A stretch of DNA of 64,000 bases from Anseranas semipalmata (GCA_013399115.1 VXAA01000606.1:128569-192568), one strand, 5' to 3'. Positions 48,111-61,514 are shown, counted from the first letter of the stretch. The notes: a model not told the origin generated them from the sequence alone. Numbers and translations: made by a program.

Positions 48111-49014
48111 TTGATGAATACCATATTTTCTTATGCATCACCCACAGATTATCTATAAAAACTGAGATTCATCAGCAGTGCAGTTTATACACAGATGTAA
48201 GTAATGTGTGGGGAAGTTTACTCGGGGGCCCCCTCTTCCCCAGTAGCCCCATTGCCTCTAATGCCTCTCCCATTTGCTTTCTTTGCCCCAATATCCCACT
48301 GCTTCAGATTCCTCCCTGCTTGGGTTCTGCCCAACCCTGATCACCTCTGATTCTGGGTGGTATGTGAGAAACCACCGGGGGATGTATTTTCAAGGGCCAC
48401 TATTTTTTAAGGAATACCAGTTTTCAGAGCTACCCAATGTATGCAAAAAACATAGTAACTGATATATATATATTTTCTGTTTGCTGTTTGAAAAGTAGTA
48501 GCAAAAGAAATTGGTTGGGTCAGCCTGAAGGGAAATTTCAGTTTTCTGGCTGAAATTAAAACTGGGGGAAAAAAAAAAAAAAAAAGATGTGTTAATTGAA
48601 ATGCTTCATTTAGTTGTTAGGTATTCTTTTTTTAAACTTTTAAAATGTAATTAAGTTTGGCTAAATTTGTTCTAAAAATGTCCTTCTGAAATAAGAAATG
48701 AAATGATTTGTTTCAAGAACTTTAAAGTAAAACTCTGATTTCTTTCATTTTATGCTTCCCAATAAGATATTCACTGTTTAACATGTATTCTGTGAATATG
48801 TTTCTCAGGAAAAAAAATGCCTTTAAAATCTACTCTTGATTAACATGAAGAAAGAGGTGAATGAGATCCTGCTTATTTGAGGAATCATTTGCTCACCCTT
48901 AAGGTGGGAAAAGTGAACAGAGGTGAAGGCCAATAAAATCTGTAATAATTTTTGGCACTTAAGCTCTTTTTGGAAGTCACGTACACAGCTGTGATGAACT
49001 ACAGATAATGTCAT
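48111..49014. other. AT-rich non-coding stretch
   Basis: Poly-A at about 48569-48585. Nothing else is recognisable. Confidence 0.5.
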
Positions 49015-49090
49015 GTAGCTAACCCAAAGTCATACAGCAAATCACTGGCAGAACCAGCAGTACAAGTCTACTGAATTCGATTCCTTGCAT
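49015..49090 (-). repeat. MIR/CORE-SINE remnant
   Basis: On + the order TAGCTAACCCAAAGTCATAC, then AGCAAATCACTGGCAGAACC, then AAGTCTACTGAATTCGATTCC follows the reversed MIR consensus (CTTGCCCAAGGTCACACAGCTAGTAAGTGGCAGAGCC and onward). The element is therefore on the minus strand and keeps only its central part. Confidence 0.6.
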
Positions 49091-50744
49091 TACATAGCAA
49101 CCACAAGAAAATTGTTGTTTTTTATAAAAATGTGTAGATGGTCCATGACCAAAACTATCACTTTCACTTTGTATTGTGATCTTTCCAATACTTCCTTTAA
49201 GTAAAGACTGCATGCAGCAATCATGGTTGGATGCCCTCTGTTGAACTTCTACCAAAAATGTGGTCTCATTTCTTAAGAAAAGTATCTGCTAAGTTTTGAC
49301 CTCACATAAACTTCAGCTACTGTCAGAAGAAACATGCAATAAATAGTGCTGTAGGAAGAAAACAAAATGATTATCCTGCAACCTAGTAAGCAATTACAAA
49401 GGGCAAATTACTTGTACCCTCTGTAATTTTTTGCCATTAGATCATTAACGTCAGAAGTATTAACGATCATTTTAACAAATTACCATATAATTATAATGTG
49501 TTTCTTCATTTAGTCATACATACTGTACAAATCCTTCTAAGATTTGTGTATTAATTGAAAATGCATTAGTTATTGGCTGAGCTGAGTAACAACCCACATT
49601 GGTAACTAAACCTATTAAGCAGATGCTGGGCTGATCGTAACTAGCTGTCAGTCTATGGTTACCAGAGCAATTCTTAGTGGATGCGAGTGTCATCGGCCAA
49701 ACTCAAATTAAGGATCAAATGAAAAACTGTAATAGGTCACAATACTCACTGGGATCACAGAACTAGAAATGTCACATCTCTGACTTGTGTTAACTTCATC
49801 CGGAAAGAGAGCTAAGAGTGAAACAAAGGCGCTCATGAGTTTACAGGGCCAGCACATGCTGGTGGCAATGCTGCTTCTTAGATTAATTAATTTCATAACA
49901 TTTCCATAATACAGTTTTACTTAGTGTACTTTTCATAATCTAATTTTAGTTGAATTGCTTTGCACAATCTGCTCAAAATGTGTTTACGATTCAGAATTGT
50001 TAGAGTCCCCTTTTCATTTTGTGCTTTGCTGCCTTTATAAAATCTGCCTAAATTGGTGAAATAAATTAAGGGAATGCTGCCAAAAGCATTTTTTTTTCTA
50101 CTATCCTAACATTGAAACTAATTCACTTGGGCCAGGTTTACAGCACTTCGCATGAATCCTCTCCTGGAGGTATGTGGACAGGAGGGTGGATGGAAGAGTG
50201 AACTTCAGGGGAATGCTGCAGATTTTTCTGTGGGAAGAGAGTTTTGGATGGGGAGGCTGGAAAGCTGATTCCAAATTACCCATTTCCAATTTGGGAACAG
50301 ATATGGCCCATGTGACCTAAGCATCTTGTCAAGACAGCTTGAATTTGAAATTGTGAATATGCATGTGGATGAGCTACAGACCCAAAATGATTCACACAAT
50401 GATATGGCAGATCTTTCTGAATAGATTGAAATTCACCCTTGGGCAAAAGGCTGGGAGAAAGCTCTCAAAACGTGGCTCATGTGAGATATAAGAAGTTCCA
50501 TGGCTTCGCTATAACCACCTAGGACAGGATCAGTTGTACATACAATAGACACATTTGAAAAAATCCAAGATCCCCTTCTGACAATTCATGAAGGAGGAAA
50601 CGGTTTGGAATAAATTATTCATTACAGAGCTACTCAGCTTTGGCAACAAATCCACAGGTTAAGGGAGAAGGGGAGCTATTCTAGCTGTAATGGTGTGTTA
50701 CGGCCATTTTCAAATCTGTAGGTGTTAGCTTTGTGACCAGCTGA
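49091..50744. other. AT-rich non-coding stretch
   Basis: No gene or RNA is supported. Open frames stay near 60-80 codons and no repeat is recognised. Confidence 0.5.
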
Positions 50745-50804
50745 TAATACGATCTTGATGATCTTGAAGGTCTTTCCCAACCTAGACAATTCTATGATTC
50801 TGTA
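50745..50804 (+). mobile_element. CR1 LINE, truncated 3' end
   Basis: GATGATCTTGAAGGTCTTTC, then CCAACCTAGACAATTCTATG, then ATTCTGTAA is the 3' end of a chicken-repeat-1 retrotransposon (consensus GATGATCT..AAGGTC..TTCCAACC..ATTCTATGATTCT). The element is on the + strand and truncated to about 60 recognisable bases, as most CR1 copies are. None of its reverse transcriptase is present. The several mismatches mark an old copy. This is the best evidence that the host is a bird or a close reptile relative. Confidence 0.85.
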
Positions 50805-52870
50805 ACATCCAGGCATTTTGTTCATTTCTGAGGGCCTCCTGTAGGACTCTTCCTCTCGAGAACCCCTGTTCCTCACAGGGCTCAGGATCCTGACTTTTTT
50901 TCCTGCTGCTGTCATTTTCAGCTGCCTGAACAGCTATGATGACACCTTACAAAGTTGCTATTACGTTGGTGATATTAGTATTAATCACACGTTGCTTGAT
51001 ACTGTAATTGAATAGTTTTTACGCAGATGATATTAACTGATAAAATATGGCATCCTCATGAGAAAACATTACCTTGAAATATTAGCGTTATAATATGTTA
51101 ATTTCTATGGAGGATATGACTACAGATATATGAGGAGATGTAAATTTCCCAGCACTTCTGCTGACAATTTCCATGTCAACATAATTCTTAGGAATTCGTA
51201 CTCACTATTTTGTGATGACTTATATGATGATGTATAACAACTTAAGGGGGTTTTAAAATGCAGTATTTTGACTAATGCAGTTTAGTAAATACCACGCAGG
51301 GCTGCTTCTTCCTTTTGATTCTGGGAAGGCTGACGCTAGCCCTCGGTACCATCAGGAAGTCACTGACCTGAATGCCAAATGCCCAAGAGGGTGCTCAGGA
51401 TGCTTTGGGTGCATTGCAGCTGTGCATTAACACTGAGAGAAAAGGTTCTGGTGGGAGGCAGTGACATCCCTACCTAAGTATTACAAATTGAGGGTAATAC
51501 TGGGAAGAAAAAAAAAAAAGAAAGAAAGAAAAGAAAAACATAGGCGGTTAAAGGGAAGTTCTGCATGTCTTGCAAAGCTGTTGGAAACTGAACTTCAGGT
51601 TGAGATTCACGACCAGGAACGCAGTCCAGTCAGTTTATCCCATCTGTAGTCTCTTAATTCTGATCTTTTGTTTTCCTTGTGCTGTGGGGTAGAGGCATCC
51701 CAGATGAAATTTGGGTCTGATTATGTATTTATTAGCATGCACTGAAATGAACTGTGTCAGGGCCCACACTAACCTTTCTCTCTGGAGGCAAAACCCAAGG
51801 TCCACAGCACACTGCCTCATTTCTTGCTCTTATTGCTCGTGAATAGATCACACCAACACAACTCCGTTGGCTTGCTGGCTTCTGACTTATGCTGGTGCTC
51901 TCTGTGGTTTCTTTGGGAAAACAACCTGGAATAAGAAGACAAAACCAGAGCCTGAGACAACCGAGGGGCATCCTGAAGACGGAGGAGTTGGCAGTGACTG
52001 GAGTTCTGCATCCAGAAGCAGGCAGCTAACCTGGCTGTCTCTCCTGGGCTAATCTGAATTAATTGGTGCTATTGGTGCCTTTGATACCCAAATGCAGACC
52101 CCGGGGGTGGGAGTTCTCATGAAACAAGTGGCCACTTGGGAGAGCCGGCCCAGGCCCAATCATGTCATGGGCTCATTTGTCTCCCACAGTAATTCACTAC
52201 TCACTTCAGTCACTTTAAATGTAAAACAGCTGCTGCTGCTTAGCCCTCTTTTAAGGTACCCACCAGCAGCTTTAAACCAATCCTGAATGGGTCCCATCCC
52301 ATAATAGTCTCCCACACAGTGGTCATTTGGAAACAATTAACCCTTGATTCAAGATCCTCTTAAAGAATCTTTTTCCAAGCCTTCCTCTTTTCCGTTGCAG
52401 CCCGTTGCCTCTCCCCTTGGATAGGAACAGCTTTATCCTTCAGGACCAAAAACCACGTATACAGTGCTTGGGGGGACACAAAGCTGCCAGGGTTATTGTA
52501 TGGATTTTGCCCCCCTTGTCCATCCTCACCAAAGAAGCTCAAAGCTACCAAATCAAAACAGAGTGGTGTTTTGTTGAGAGGAAAAAAAAAAAAAAGATCA
52601 TTTCCTTTCTCCCTTCTCCCCCTGCAGTACCTGGGGGTCTTGTTCACTTCACACATGTTTGGCACTGCTGCTACCCCTCGCCTCGCTCGGTCTCCAGTGA
52701 TATGATGAACTGGAGATTAATCTGTTTTAAGGAGAAGCATCTGGCTTTGAGCTAATAAAATATCAATTTGTAACAGGGAGGAAAAGGCTCAGCAAGAGGT
52801 CTGCACGCTCAGGGCTTTGAGACCCATCTGACTCGGGAGTTTAATGCCACTTGTGAATTTTAGGCTGTGC
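50805..52870. other. non-coding stretch
   Basis: An A-rich run with GAAA units lies at about 51506-51538, nearly the same as at 11489-11520, and another A run at about 52581-52595. Frames up to 116 codons overlap one another in several registers and show no domain. Confidence 0.5.
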
Positions 52871-53560
52871 TCCGAGCACTTCAAAACCTTTTTTTTTTTC
52901 CGAGCGGTGGTCTTGACTTTCTCCGAAGTGCTGCGGTTTCGGACCAGTGGTGTTTTCCATTGGCGGGGGTATCACCCGGCTCCAGATCCTATGGGGCACC
53001 CCCCACCTGCCCCTTCCCCTCGTGGCTCCGCGGCCAGATGTGGTGGCCCCTTGCTGGGATGTTAAACTGGCAACACCCTTGATCCAGGCAGGCAGACACT
53101 CAATAGCCAACTTCTGGAAAACCTCCCCCCGCACTGGACGGCTCTGACACAAACCAGCTGAAGACATTGCAATGCCAGAAAGTGTTACAGCTGGACCGCC
53201 TGACAGATTGGCAGCACGCACGCTGATTTGGGGACCGTATTTGGGGGCCTGCAAAGTACTCACTGTCCAGGCACCGAGCCACTAATCACAGTTTACATTA
53301 GGCAATCAGATACTTTTCCACTACTGAATGATACTGAATGGATTTTTTTTCCCCCCTTTTTTTTCACCTTATGGGACCCTGTGTGTATATACACAGTACC
53401 TACCCTCCGTGCTTCACATCTGCACCGTATTTTAAGCTGTATCTCATGCACAGCAACTCGCCTCGGCTCGAGCAGCGACAAGGTGCCCAAACCCCTGCTG
53501 CCCTGTTTCCTCCTCCCCACTCCCCAGCCTGTTGTCTGCCTGCTTCTGTGCTGAACCGCT
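52871..53560. other. GC-rich patch
   Basis: GC and CpG are raised at about 52900-53240 and 53450-53480. 53185-53225 carries GCCTGACAGATTGGCAGC, containing TGACAG (MEIS-type) and TTGGCA (NFI half-site) words. Several overlapping frames of 60-140 codons on both strands are the usual result of few stop codons in GC-rich DNA. No promoter or exon could be defined. Confidence 0.4.
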
Positions 53561-54559
53561 TGGTTCTTAGACTGGGGGGTATCTATATGGACAAATCCGT
53601 ATGCAAAAAGAAAGGCTAGATGCTTTATGGCACTCTATAGGAGTGGGGGAGTCTGTCAGCCTATAGAATCAGATGAGTGGTTTTAAATACAATTCCAGAG
53701 ATCAGCTCTTCATTGAAAACAATAGATTTTAGAGTAATTTTTCTAGCATGCTGCCCTTAATCACTTCTACAAAGGAGTGTTTCATTAGGAATGAATCTAT
53801 GTCAGCCCCATATGTCAGCTCGGATTTCTGCATTGGCCCAGCCATGATGCTGTAGATATATGCTCGTGTAAGATAAGTTTGCCATGGCTGGCTGTCTAAT
53901 GAATATGGCCTCATTTACAATAAGGAGGGCTCAGGCCTGGCTACAACCCAGAGTTTCTATTCCAAAGAAATGCTGACATTTTGGAAAACCTGGGTCTCTG
54001 TCAGAATGAATAGCTGAAATTTTGATATTTTCCAAGCCAAAAAAAGGTGCTCTGAAAAATGTGTGCTGTATTAAAACATTAAATAACAGTTAGGTGCCAA
54101 TTTAAGAAAAATATATAAACACAGAACATGAAAATTCAAATTCTAATATAAACATTGAACTGAAATTAACAGAAATGTTTTGATGTTGGCGAAACAAGAT
54201 ATCATAACTTCTTCTCACCAATGTTTTTCTGCCACAGCTGATCTATTCCTATGAAAACGTTTTGATTTTAATGAATCTGTATGTTTTCCACTGCATAATT
54301 ATTTTGTCAGAAAAGCGAAAACAAATCGCAACACGTAAGAGGGCCCCAGACTTGTCCCTCTGAAGACAGTGGTGGGCAATTGACCTAAATCATCTCCGCC
54401 TTTGCTTGTGCAGGGTCAGCCCCTGAGGTTCAAGCAGAGCAGGAAGGATACTTTAAAGTTTTAACAAATGTTAAACTGTACTTTTTGGGGTTAATATTGC
54501 GGTCTTTGCTTTTCCTCCAAGTCATCGCAACCAAATAGATCTTTGCCAATTATGGCTCG
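53561..54559. other. AT-rich non-coding stretch
   Basis: Nothing recognisable. Confidence 0.5.
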
Positions 54560-54645
54560 ATTTCCCTATCTGAAAAGTGGGAAAACTGCTGTTTACTCAC
54601 CTTACTTAAGATCATGCCTAGGTAAAGCACTCATAAGCACCAATT
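54560..54645 (+). repeat. probable MIR/CORE-SINE remnant
   Basis: GATTTCCCTATCTGAAAAGT, then GGGAAAA, then TTACTCACCTTACTT and GGTAAAGCACTCATAAGCACC follow the order of the MIR 3' half (GTTTCCTCATCTGTAAAATGGGGATAA..TACCT..GTAAAGCGCTTAG). Decayed; the ends are approximate. Confidence 0.5.
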
Positions 54646-55744
54646 AACCTTATTACCCAATTCCTGTGCGTAAACTCGGGGCCGATGTGAAGAAATGAGC
54701 ACGCATAGTGTTGTGCAGATAGAAAACAGGGGTTTATTTTCGGCCCAGATTGCAGTTTCACAGTTCCTGGGGCAGAGCTGAAGCTTGCAAGACTGTTTAT
54801 GTCCTTCCCTGGAGAACCTGGGATGCGACAATCAACAAACAACCCCGATGACAAAATGTGAGAGGGAAAGGACATCCATTAGGTAAATATAGCGTATAAC
54901 TCCAGCAAGGCAGCACGTGCATCCACACACACCGAGGGTCTGAGTGAGAACAGAGTGGACTTGAGAAGCGTGTTACGCATTCAGGCAACTTTGATGCACC
55001 ACTAATAAAATTAAGTGTTGGAACATAAATATTTTAATTTTAGTGCAAATGCTCCAAGCAATACCCTGCACCTTTCCTTCCCACCCCCAGCCTGGACTAA
55101 TCCATTTAGAGACAAATTTACATTTTATTTCTCCAAACCCTATTAGCATTAATAGAAAGGTCAGCTCTGAAAAGGCAGCTTCAGAAGCTAAAGTGCCAGT
55201 GCGCTGTGCTCTGCGACCAGACGAGGGCACGTGGGTCGCTCACACACTGAGTCTGACAAGAATTTGTAATTTAAGAGGAAAGTCCTCCTTTCCAGACAGC
55301 CCTGAGGCTCATGGAGATGGTCAGGCCACCCTCTGGACACCAAGTGGGGCTTCTTTTCCTGATATCAGAAGGCAAAGGGGGGAAGAAATCTCTTTGTGAA
55401 AGCTCTTGATGCTATGGAAGAACTGTGGACAATATTCAGTGGTTTTTAGAGAAAAAAAAAACACCAAACCATTCTGTCTGGGAAAGGTTTGGCTCCAACA
55501 GTGCCTTGGGTGTCCCTTTTTGATAGGTTAGTTGGGCTGCAAATAAGAGTTTCGGCACCTCTCGGCCCATTGCTGGCTTCTGGTGGAGTCAGAAATCTCC
55601 TTCAGGAGTATCCCCGCTGCTGAGTGACGATTGCAGAGCCATGAAGAGAAAATTCTTCTGGTTGCAGAAGTGCAAAATGTTTGTATGAGAACTGTATGAA
55701 CTTGATGTGGTTTGTGGTTTGGTTCCAACTGAGAACCCTGCCCT
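54646..55744. other. non-coding stretch with a TAAT-rich block
   Basis: 55000-55180 has CACTAATAAAATTAAG, ATTTTAATTTTAGTGC and TATTAGCATTAATAG words, a concentration of homeodomain cores that could mark a conserved element. No gene is supported. Confidence 0.35.
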
Positions 55745-55860
55745 GGGAAAAGCTTAATAACCCGGAGTAATCCCATTGAATGTACTGGGCCTTCTTATGT
55801 GTATAAAATTACTTACGTGCTAATTTTTCAGAGGATCAGAGCCAAGGATCTTGACCATGC
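55745..55860 (+). repeat. old amniote interspersed repeat fragment
   Basis: GGAGTAATCCCATTGAATGT followed by ACTGGGCC, ATGTGTATAAAATTACTTAC, GTGC and GGATCAGAGCC follows, block by block, a repeat I recall from turtle, crocodile and bird DNA (GAGTAACTCCATTGAAGTCAATGG..GTAAAGTTACTCACGTGC..GCAGGATC). Related pieces are seen near 48008 and 61515. The formal family name needs a repeat library. Confidence 0.55.
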
Positions 55861-56554
55861 ATGCTGGACATCTAATTGACTCATGGCTTTGTGTCTAAAT
55901 CATGTGAATTTCATCTCAAGTTTCAAACAGATGTTTGGTCTGAAATGTGAAGTCTTAAAAAGGAATGAAGTCAGCTTCATCTCCTGGATCAAGATTCTGT
56001 GAAATTCCTATTTTTGTATAATCACAAAGCAGACACTGGGGGAAAGCTGAATGCTCCAAATTAACATCATTCCTTCAGGCAAACTGCATCATGCATTGCA
56101 TTGATTTTTTTTCCCCCTTATACGTCGTGAGGTCCTACTACTTCTACTGCTACTACAATTAATATTACTATAATCCAACTCTAAAAAGCCGTAAAAAATC
56201 TCAAAAAAAAAAAAAAATTAAGACCCAAAGAAGCTCTCAAGCCACTCTGGGCTCAGCTGTCTAATTCAAGGATAAACTGATAGAGCAGGTGGACATGCCA
56301 AATGTCATTAAGTTTGCCAGAGCCCAGCCTGAGGAACACAAAGGTGAGAAGTATATTCCCCAACAAATGACCCCTGACCGGGAGCTCCCTGCTACCAGTC
56401 TCCCTCGCTTTTAAATTAAACCAGTAAGCCTACTTGAGTGTCTAGCTTGAGTGTTTCATTTGATTCCACTCCAGGGGAAACGCAGCCTCTCAATTAAGCA
56501 TTTAGAGTTTCACATGTGAAACCAAGGCATGGAGGCTCCTGGAGCTCACGTGGA
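55861..56554. other. non-coding stretch
   Basis: A run at about 56203-56217. Nothing else is recognisable. Confidence 0.5.
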
Positions 56555-56665
56555 GAGTTGAGGCAGGAGATCTGAGTTCAACTACTGCCTCTGCTATGTG
56601 GCGTGGTTGAACTGTTTCACCCCGTGCCTCAGTTTCCTTCTCTTATAAATGTCCATGCCTGAAAA
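56555..56665 (+). repeat. MIR/CORE-SINE remnant
   Basis: In order: GATCTGAGTTCAACTACTGC, CTCTGCTATGTGGCG, GAACTGTTTCACCCCGTGCC and TCAGTTTCCTTCTCTTATAA. This is the MIR path (GAGTTCAAATCCCGGCTCTGCCACTT..CTTAACCTCTCTGTGCCTCAGTTTCC..CTGTAAAATG). It is the best preserved of the MIR-like pieces in the window. Confidence 0.65.
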
Positions 56666-57195
56666 TCACTTTCAAAAACTCCAGGTGGAAATATGTGTAG
56701 TGTGTGTCTTGTTCGTACATTCCCCCAGTATTTCTGTATCTTCTTGCGTCCTCAGGATCGTATTAATGATCTTTACTTGACTCCCTTTTCAATGTGCTCA
56801 AGCAGAAACCCATAAATAAAGAATCGATAGGAAAGCCCAGATGTTTCTCCATAGGTGAGGGCTGAAGGAACACCATAGCTTTCATACCATCACATAGGCA
56901 GACATTTGGAAGATTAGGGACTGCTGAATGCATCGCTGGGGATCAGCACAAAGTTATTTGCAGTTGTTTCTGTAATTGCGTTGCTCAGGGAGAAAATTCA
57001 CAGTATGTCTTGCTGCCTGCCCGCCTCCTGAACATGCACCCTGCCACCTGTGTGCAGTGCTGGGGTAGTGTTAATGCCCTGTGCCGTGCTAGAAGCCATA
57101 TAAATTAATTGACTGGCTAAACACCTGCTCTCTGTGTTTGTTTGCTTTTTTCCTTTCTTTTTTTGCTTACACTTCTCTAACTAGATGGGTTCACT

Positions 57196-57196
<1 letters not shown>
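56666..57196. other. non-coding stretch
   Basis: Nothing recognisable. Confidence 0.5.
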
Positions 57197-57283
<87 letters not shown>

Positions 57284-57285
57284 TC
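57197..57285 (+). repeat. (CTTT)n microsatellite, about 22 units
   Basis: A pure CTTT array of about 89 bases with no interruption, ending at CTTTCGTG. The lack of interruptions suggests a young, probably length-variable locus. Open frames across it are artefacts. Confidence 0.97.
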
Positions 57286-60200
57286 GTGATTCAGGACTTA
57301 CTGAAAGGACCATAGACGGGTTTCATCTGTAGCAAATATAAAGCTGAGCACTTGGTTCTAAAAGACACTTAACATGAGTTGGGGCTGAAAAGTTAGGGTC
57401 TCTAATCCACACTATTCAAATTAAATAATATAAAGAGCTCGGTTTCAGGCTACAGAAGTGAACCTTTAGTAGTATGCATTTAATCCCATGGTCTCCAAGA
57501 AGGAATGGTTCTGTCGTTCCTTGTCTCACTTCCATAGCCAGGTGTATGATTTCCTTTCCTCTCATTTTTGGAGGAAAACAAAATTAATAGGTCAATATCC
57601 ATTCTTAGCTTGGTTTCCTACAGGAGTGATGTTCACCTGATCTCCCTCTGCATAGAAGTTTGGATGGGCATTCCTGCTCCTTTGCCTGTCCCTTCCTGAT
57701 AATTCTGAATCTGTCAGGAAATTTCAGCCAGATTTAATAGAGCAGTACTAAATTCCTGCAAGTTTGGTGAAAACAGCTAGGCAATGATGAGAGGCACTAA
57801 TAATGCACCCGTTGAGGGAAAGACCATCACTTGTGGTCAGTCCACAGCTAGCAGAGAATCCACATCAGAGAACCACTGCTAATGCTCTACTCACAAACAA
57901 AGCTTCAGCTGATATTTCTGACTTCTTGGGCACCAGGGACTCCAAGGACATCCTCTGATGCCTTGGGAAACCAAATTGCCCTAGGTCTGTTGGTTACTGG
58001 CCTGTTCACTGCTTCGAAAGACAGTTTCACTATGCAAGAAAATATTGGGTAGGTTGACTCCAAACAAAGAGCTTTGTTTCCTCTGCATATCAAGGGGTGC
58101 AGCTCCATGAATGTCAATGGTTAGAGTCTGCATTAGTGATGGATAAATCTCATAAACCATCAGGTAGGAGTCCTTAATTTGATTAGGGAGACAGATCTTT
58201 TGGTGCTGAGCCAACATGATCAGAACTTCCTTAGTTTTTAAAACATTTAAAATTTTGGACAGGAAATCTCAAGAAATAGGGATTTTCTATGGACGTCTCA
58301 TTTAGTTGCTGTTTTCCTTTGGGCAGGCTGCAGGAAGGCAGCTGTCTTATGGATGTTTTTGCTCCTTGTTTTGTCTAAAGTTAATTGAGCCCAAGTCCCC
58401 AGTAGTGAGGTACCTGACTGTTTGTTTTATTGACTGTATCTGCACAGTATGGGCCAAGTCTTTGGCTTGCGTAGATCTGTTCAGCTCTACGGAAGCCAGT
58501 GGAGCCACAATAAACGTAGAAACTCTGGGTTGTGAATGTGTCCCCTAACACTCACTACAGCTCTCAAAGTCTGGCCCAGCTTCACTAAGTGCAAAACTAG
58601 GAACGAGCAGTTTTTTAGGCACCGTTTTATTAGCTGGTTGTTAAAATCCTGCTTGGGAATTTGGAGGGGAGATCCTCACGTTCTTAAGGTCAGGACATAT
58701 GGAAGTGTCTAGAGGACTTCTTTCTGACAGAGGTATGGGTTGCTCTTCCTTATAACTGAGGCACATAGATGTGGCTTTACATCTAATTTAGATCAGATGG
58801 GGAGGGGGGAAGGAGCAGCCCTCAACAGTTAATTCCAGACAAGGTGATTTTTGATGCACTAAACCCAAACATATATATTTTAGTTTAATAGTGACCTACC
58901 CTTTGTAAACATGTGTACAGGAGACTGTGGGTCCCCCTGATGACATCTAAGTGGGGATAATGTGGCAGTAGAGAAATAAATAAAACCAGACACCCAGCAG
59001 TGAGGAAGACATCAAATTAAAACTCCTTAAAGAAATCTCTCACTTCCCATTTGCTAAATCACTCGTTCTGTAAATGTCTTTGCTGTTGGTGCTACCACAT
59101 ATAATGTGATCAATAGCATTATTCTCTAGTGTTCCCCCAATTGACTGGTTGAAGAAGATGCTGGGTAGGAGAGAAAAGGGGTGGGATGTGGAGCGAGGGG
59201 GCTGGGAGGAGGAAACTGTACTTGATCCTTATGGAAGTCAGTTAAAATTAATTGGAAAAAGCTTTTAAAGACCTAAGATGAAGACCAAATGTATCTCAGA
59301 CCTGCGGCCTCATCCCCGACACTGAATGCGAAGGTCATTGCAAAGCTGTAGATTTATGCGGAAGGCTTGGGTGATGGAAAATGAGACAAAAGCATTTGGA
59401 TTTTATTATTCCATTTACTCTGACCCTGGGCCATAAAGGGTTTGGAGAGCCTGTTTTATGTATTCAGCTGGTTGCCACACTGACAAGCATTTGGAGCCAC
59501 TTAAATAAACCACCCCAACCCACAGCTGCAACAACACCATATCAAATACAGGTTAGAGTTGAAATGTAGAGCCAGCAGCACAGCGTCTCCAGCAGGTGCA
59601 TGCAGAGTGTTTTTTAACCCCCTTGGTTTTGGAATAGTTCCCTTATTTATCTATTGGCTTTGATTTAAAGACCATTTAATCACTGGTATAGATTCCATGT
59701 TAAAGTGCATGCACACGCTCATAGACACATGTACTAGCCGAGCAAGCCACTTTCTTCTGATCCTCCTATTTCCTGATTTTTCTAGGGACTAATACAAAGA
59801 CTGAAAACCTCATGTTTTGGGCCAAAGATGGGCAATTCTGTCCTGCCGGCCCCTTCCCCAGGCTGCTCCGTACACCCACTGAATCTCTCACATTCCTGGC
59901 AGGCACTACTGCTTCAGAGCAACGAGAGATGGGAAAGAGTAGTGTATTGAGGAGGGGGAGCAGGAGTAAGAGTTTTGCATAGAAAGAGGGGAAAATAGAT
60001 ATAGCATGAATAGCATGCAACCAGAATAGCATGTGTTTGGACTGATGACAGAAAATAGGCGTGCTGGGAAAAGGGAAAAAGGCAGACAGTCAGCCACACA
60101 TCCACTTGCTCAGAAATCAGTGGGAAACCTAATACCAAGTTTCTCAATGTGTCTTGCATGCTGTATGTGTAACGTGCTATGTTGTGTGGACATGTTGAGA

Positions 60201-61303
60201 CTCTCCAATGGGCTATAGGATGTATATGAAGGTAGAGAGTTAAGCTTAAGTAATCTACAGGCATTCGGGTTTTCTGAAGAGTTCTCTTTCACCCTGTCTG
60301 CCCCTCTTTTGTTCCAATTTTCCATTAATTTTGTGTGATTGCTCATACTCTTGCTTTCAAATGGCAATATCACCACTGTGGATGCAAGTTCTGGTGAAAA
60401 CTGCTACGTTTGCTCACACAAGCCAAGTTGCTCATTTATTAGATTTAAGGAAAGCAATTCACCTTTAAATAGGGATCACAACTATTCAGGGCAAAGCATT
60501 TAATAGCCAAGAGAGTTTAAAAAAAAATGGCAAAAGAGTAGAGTATGTCAAATACATTTGAGTAACAAAGCAATTCCAGTCTCCTCTCAATATCCCACTA
60601 GCTGGAGAAGGAGGCTAATTTATGTGCTGTGAATTTTGCACTCAGCCCTCTTCCTAGAGGCTATTCTTTCAGAAGAGAGTTGAAACATGTGATGGCTGAG
60701 ATGAAATGTTGGAAGAGATTGCATTGCACTCGTCTGTGTTTTCTAATCCTGGCTAGATAAGCAGAAGACACTTGCTTGTAGGACTTTTATTTCCAAAATC
60801 CACTTTTTCTATAGTTTATTTTCCTTCATAGCACATTTCCATTGGGATCAAACTGAATTCTCTTAACCAGCACCTCTAGTCATGTAGTGTTAGGAATATT
60901 ACAACAAAAGCTGGAGTGGCCAGCACATCTTGCAGTCTTTTAATTTAGTCTTATTTTGTGTTACTCATATTTAATTTTGAGTGTCAGGCATTGCCTAATC
61001 TACATAATAATCTACAATAAAATAGAGCCTGATAAGATTTAACAAAATTCAAGGGCTCTTTTCCATTTAAGCACCTCTCATGAGGGTGAAAGGACAATAA
61101 TATCATTTCTCACTTTCATAAAAGAGAATGCAGTCAGCCCCATCTTAGCCTTGAAGATATTTTTACACGATAGACAGTTGTCCTTAGCAGTAGATGCAGC
61201 CCCAAACTGGAAATCCCAGCCCATATGCCCTCCTGCATTTGGATCTCTAGTCTGAAACTTTGCTTGGTTAAATCAACAGGGATCCTTAAGAACCTGAAAC
61301 CTG
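57286..61303. other. non-coding stretch
   Basis: No gene, RNA gene or confident repeat was found. A G-rich purine stretch lies at about 59171-59213 and an A run at about 60520-60528. Frames up to 116 codons (minus strand, 59914-60264) have no domain. Confidence 0.5.
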
Positions 61304-61348
61304 CTTTTTTTTTTCTTTTTTTTTCTTTCTTTTTTTTTTTTTTTTTTT
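61304..61348 (+). repeat. poly-T / CTTT polypyrimidine tract
   Basis: About 45 bases of T with a few C on +. Confidence 0.92.
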
Positions 61349-61514
61349 GATGCTAGTGGCATCAAATGTTTGCGTGAGGATGTTCTTACATGGCTCTCAG
61401 CTATCTGTATCACAGCTGTCCACACCTGAGGTGGTCACCCTTCGGTGAACAGCAGCGGGGCACTAGGTCTCATCCTGAAGCAGACAGAGCAGATGAGTTG
61501 TGCATGAGGAATGC

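Noticed and set aside
59171..59213. G-rich stretch as a G-quadruplex
   Set aside because: One loop would need about 11 bases, beyond the canonical limit, so it is much weaker than the motif at 46704-46730.
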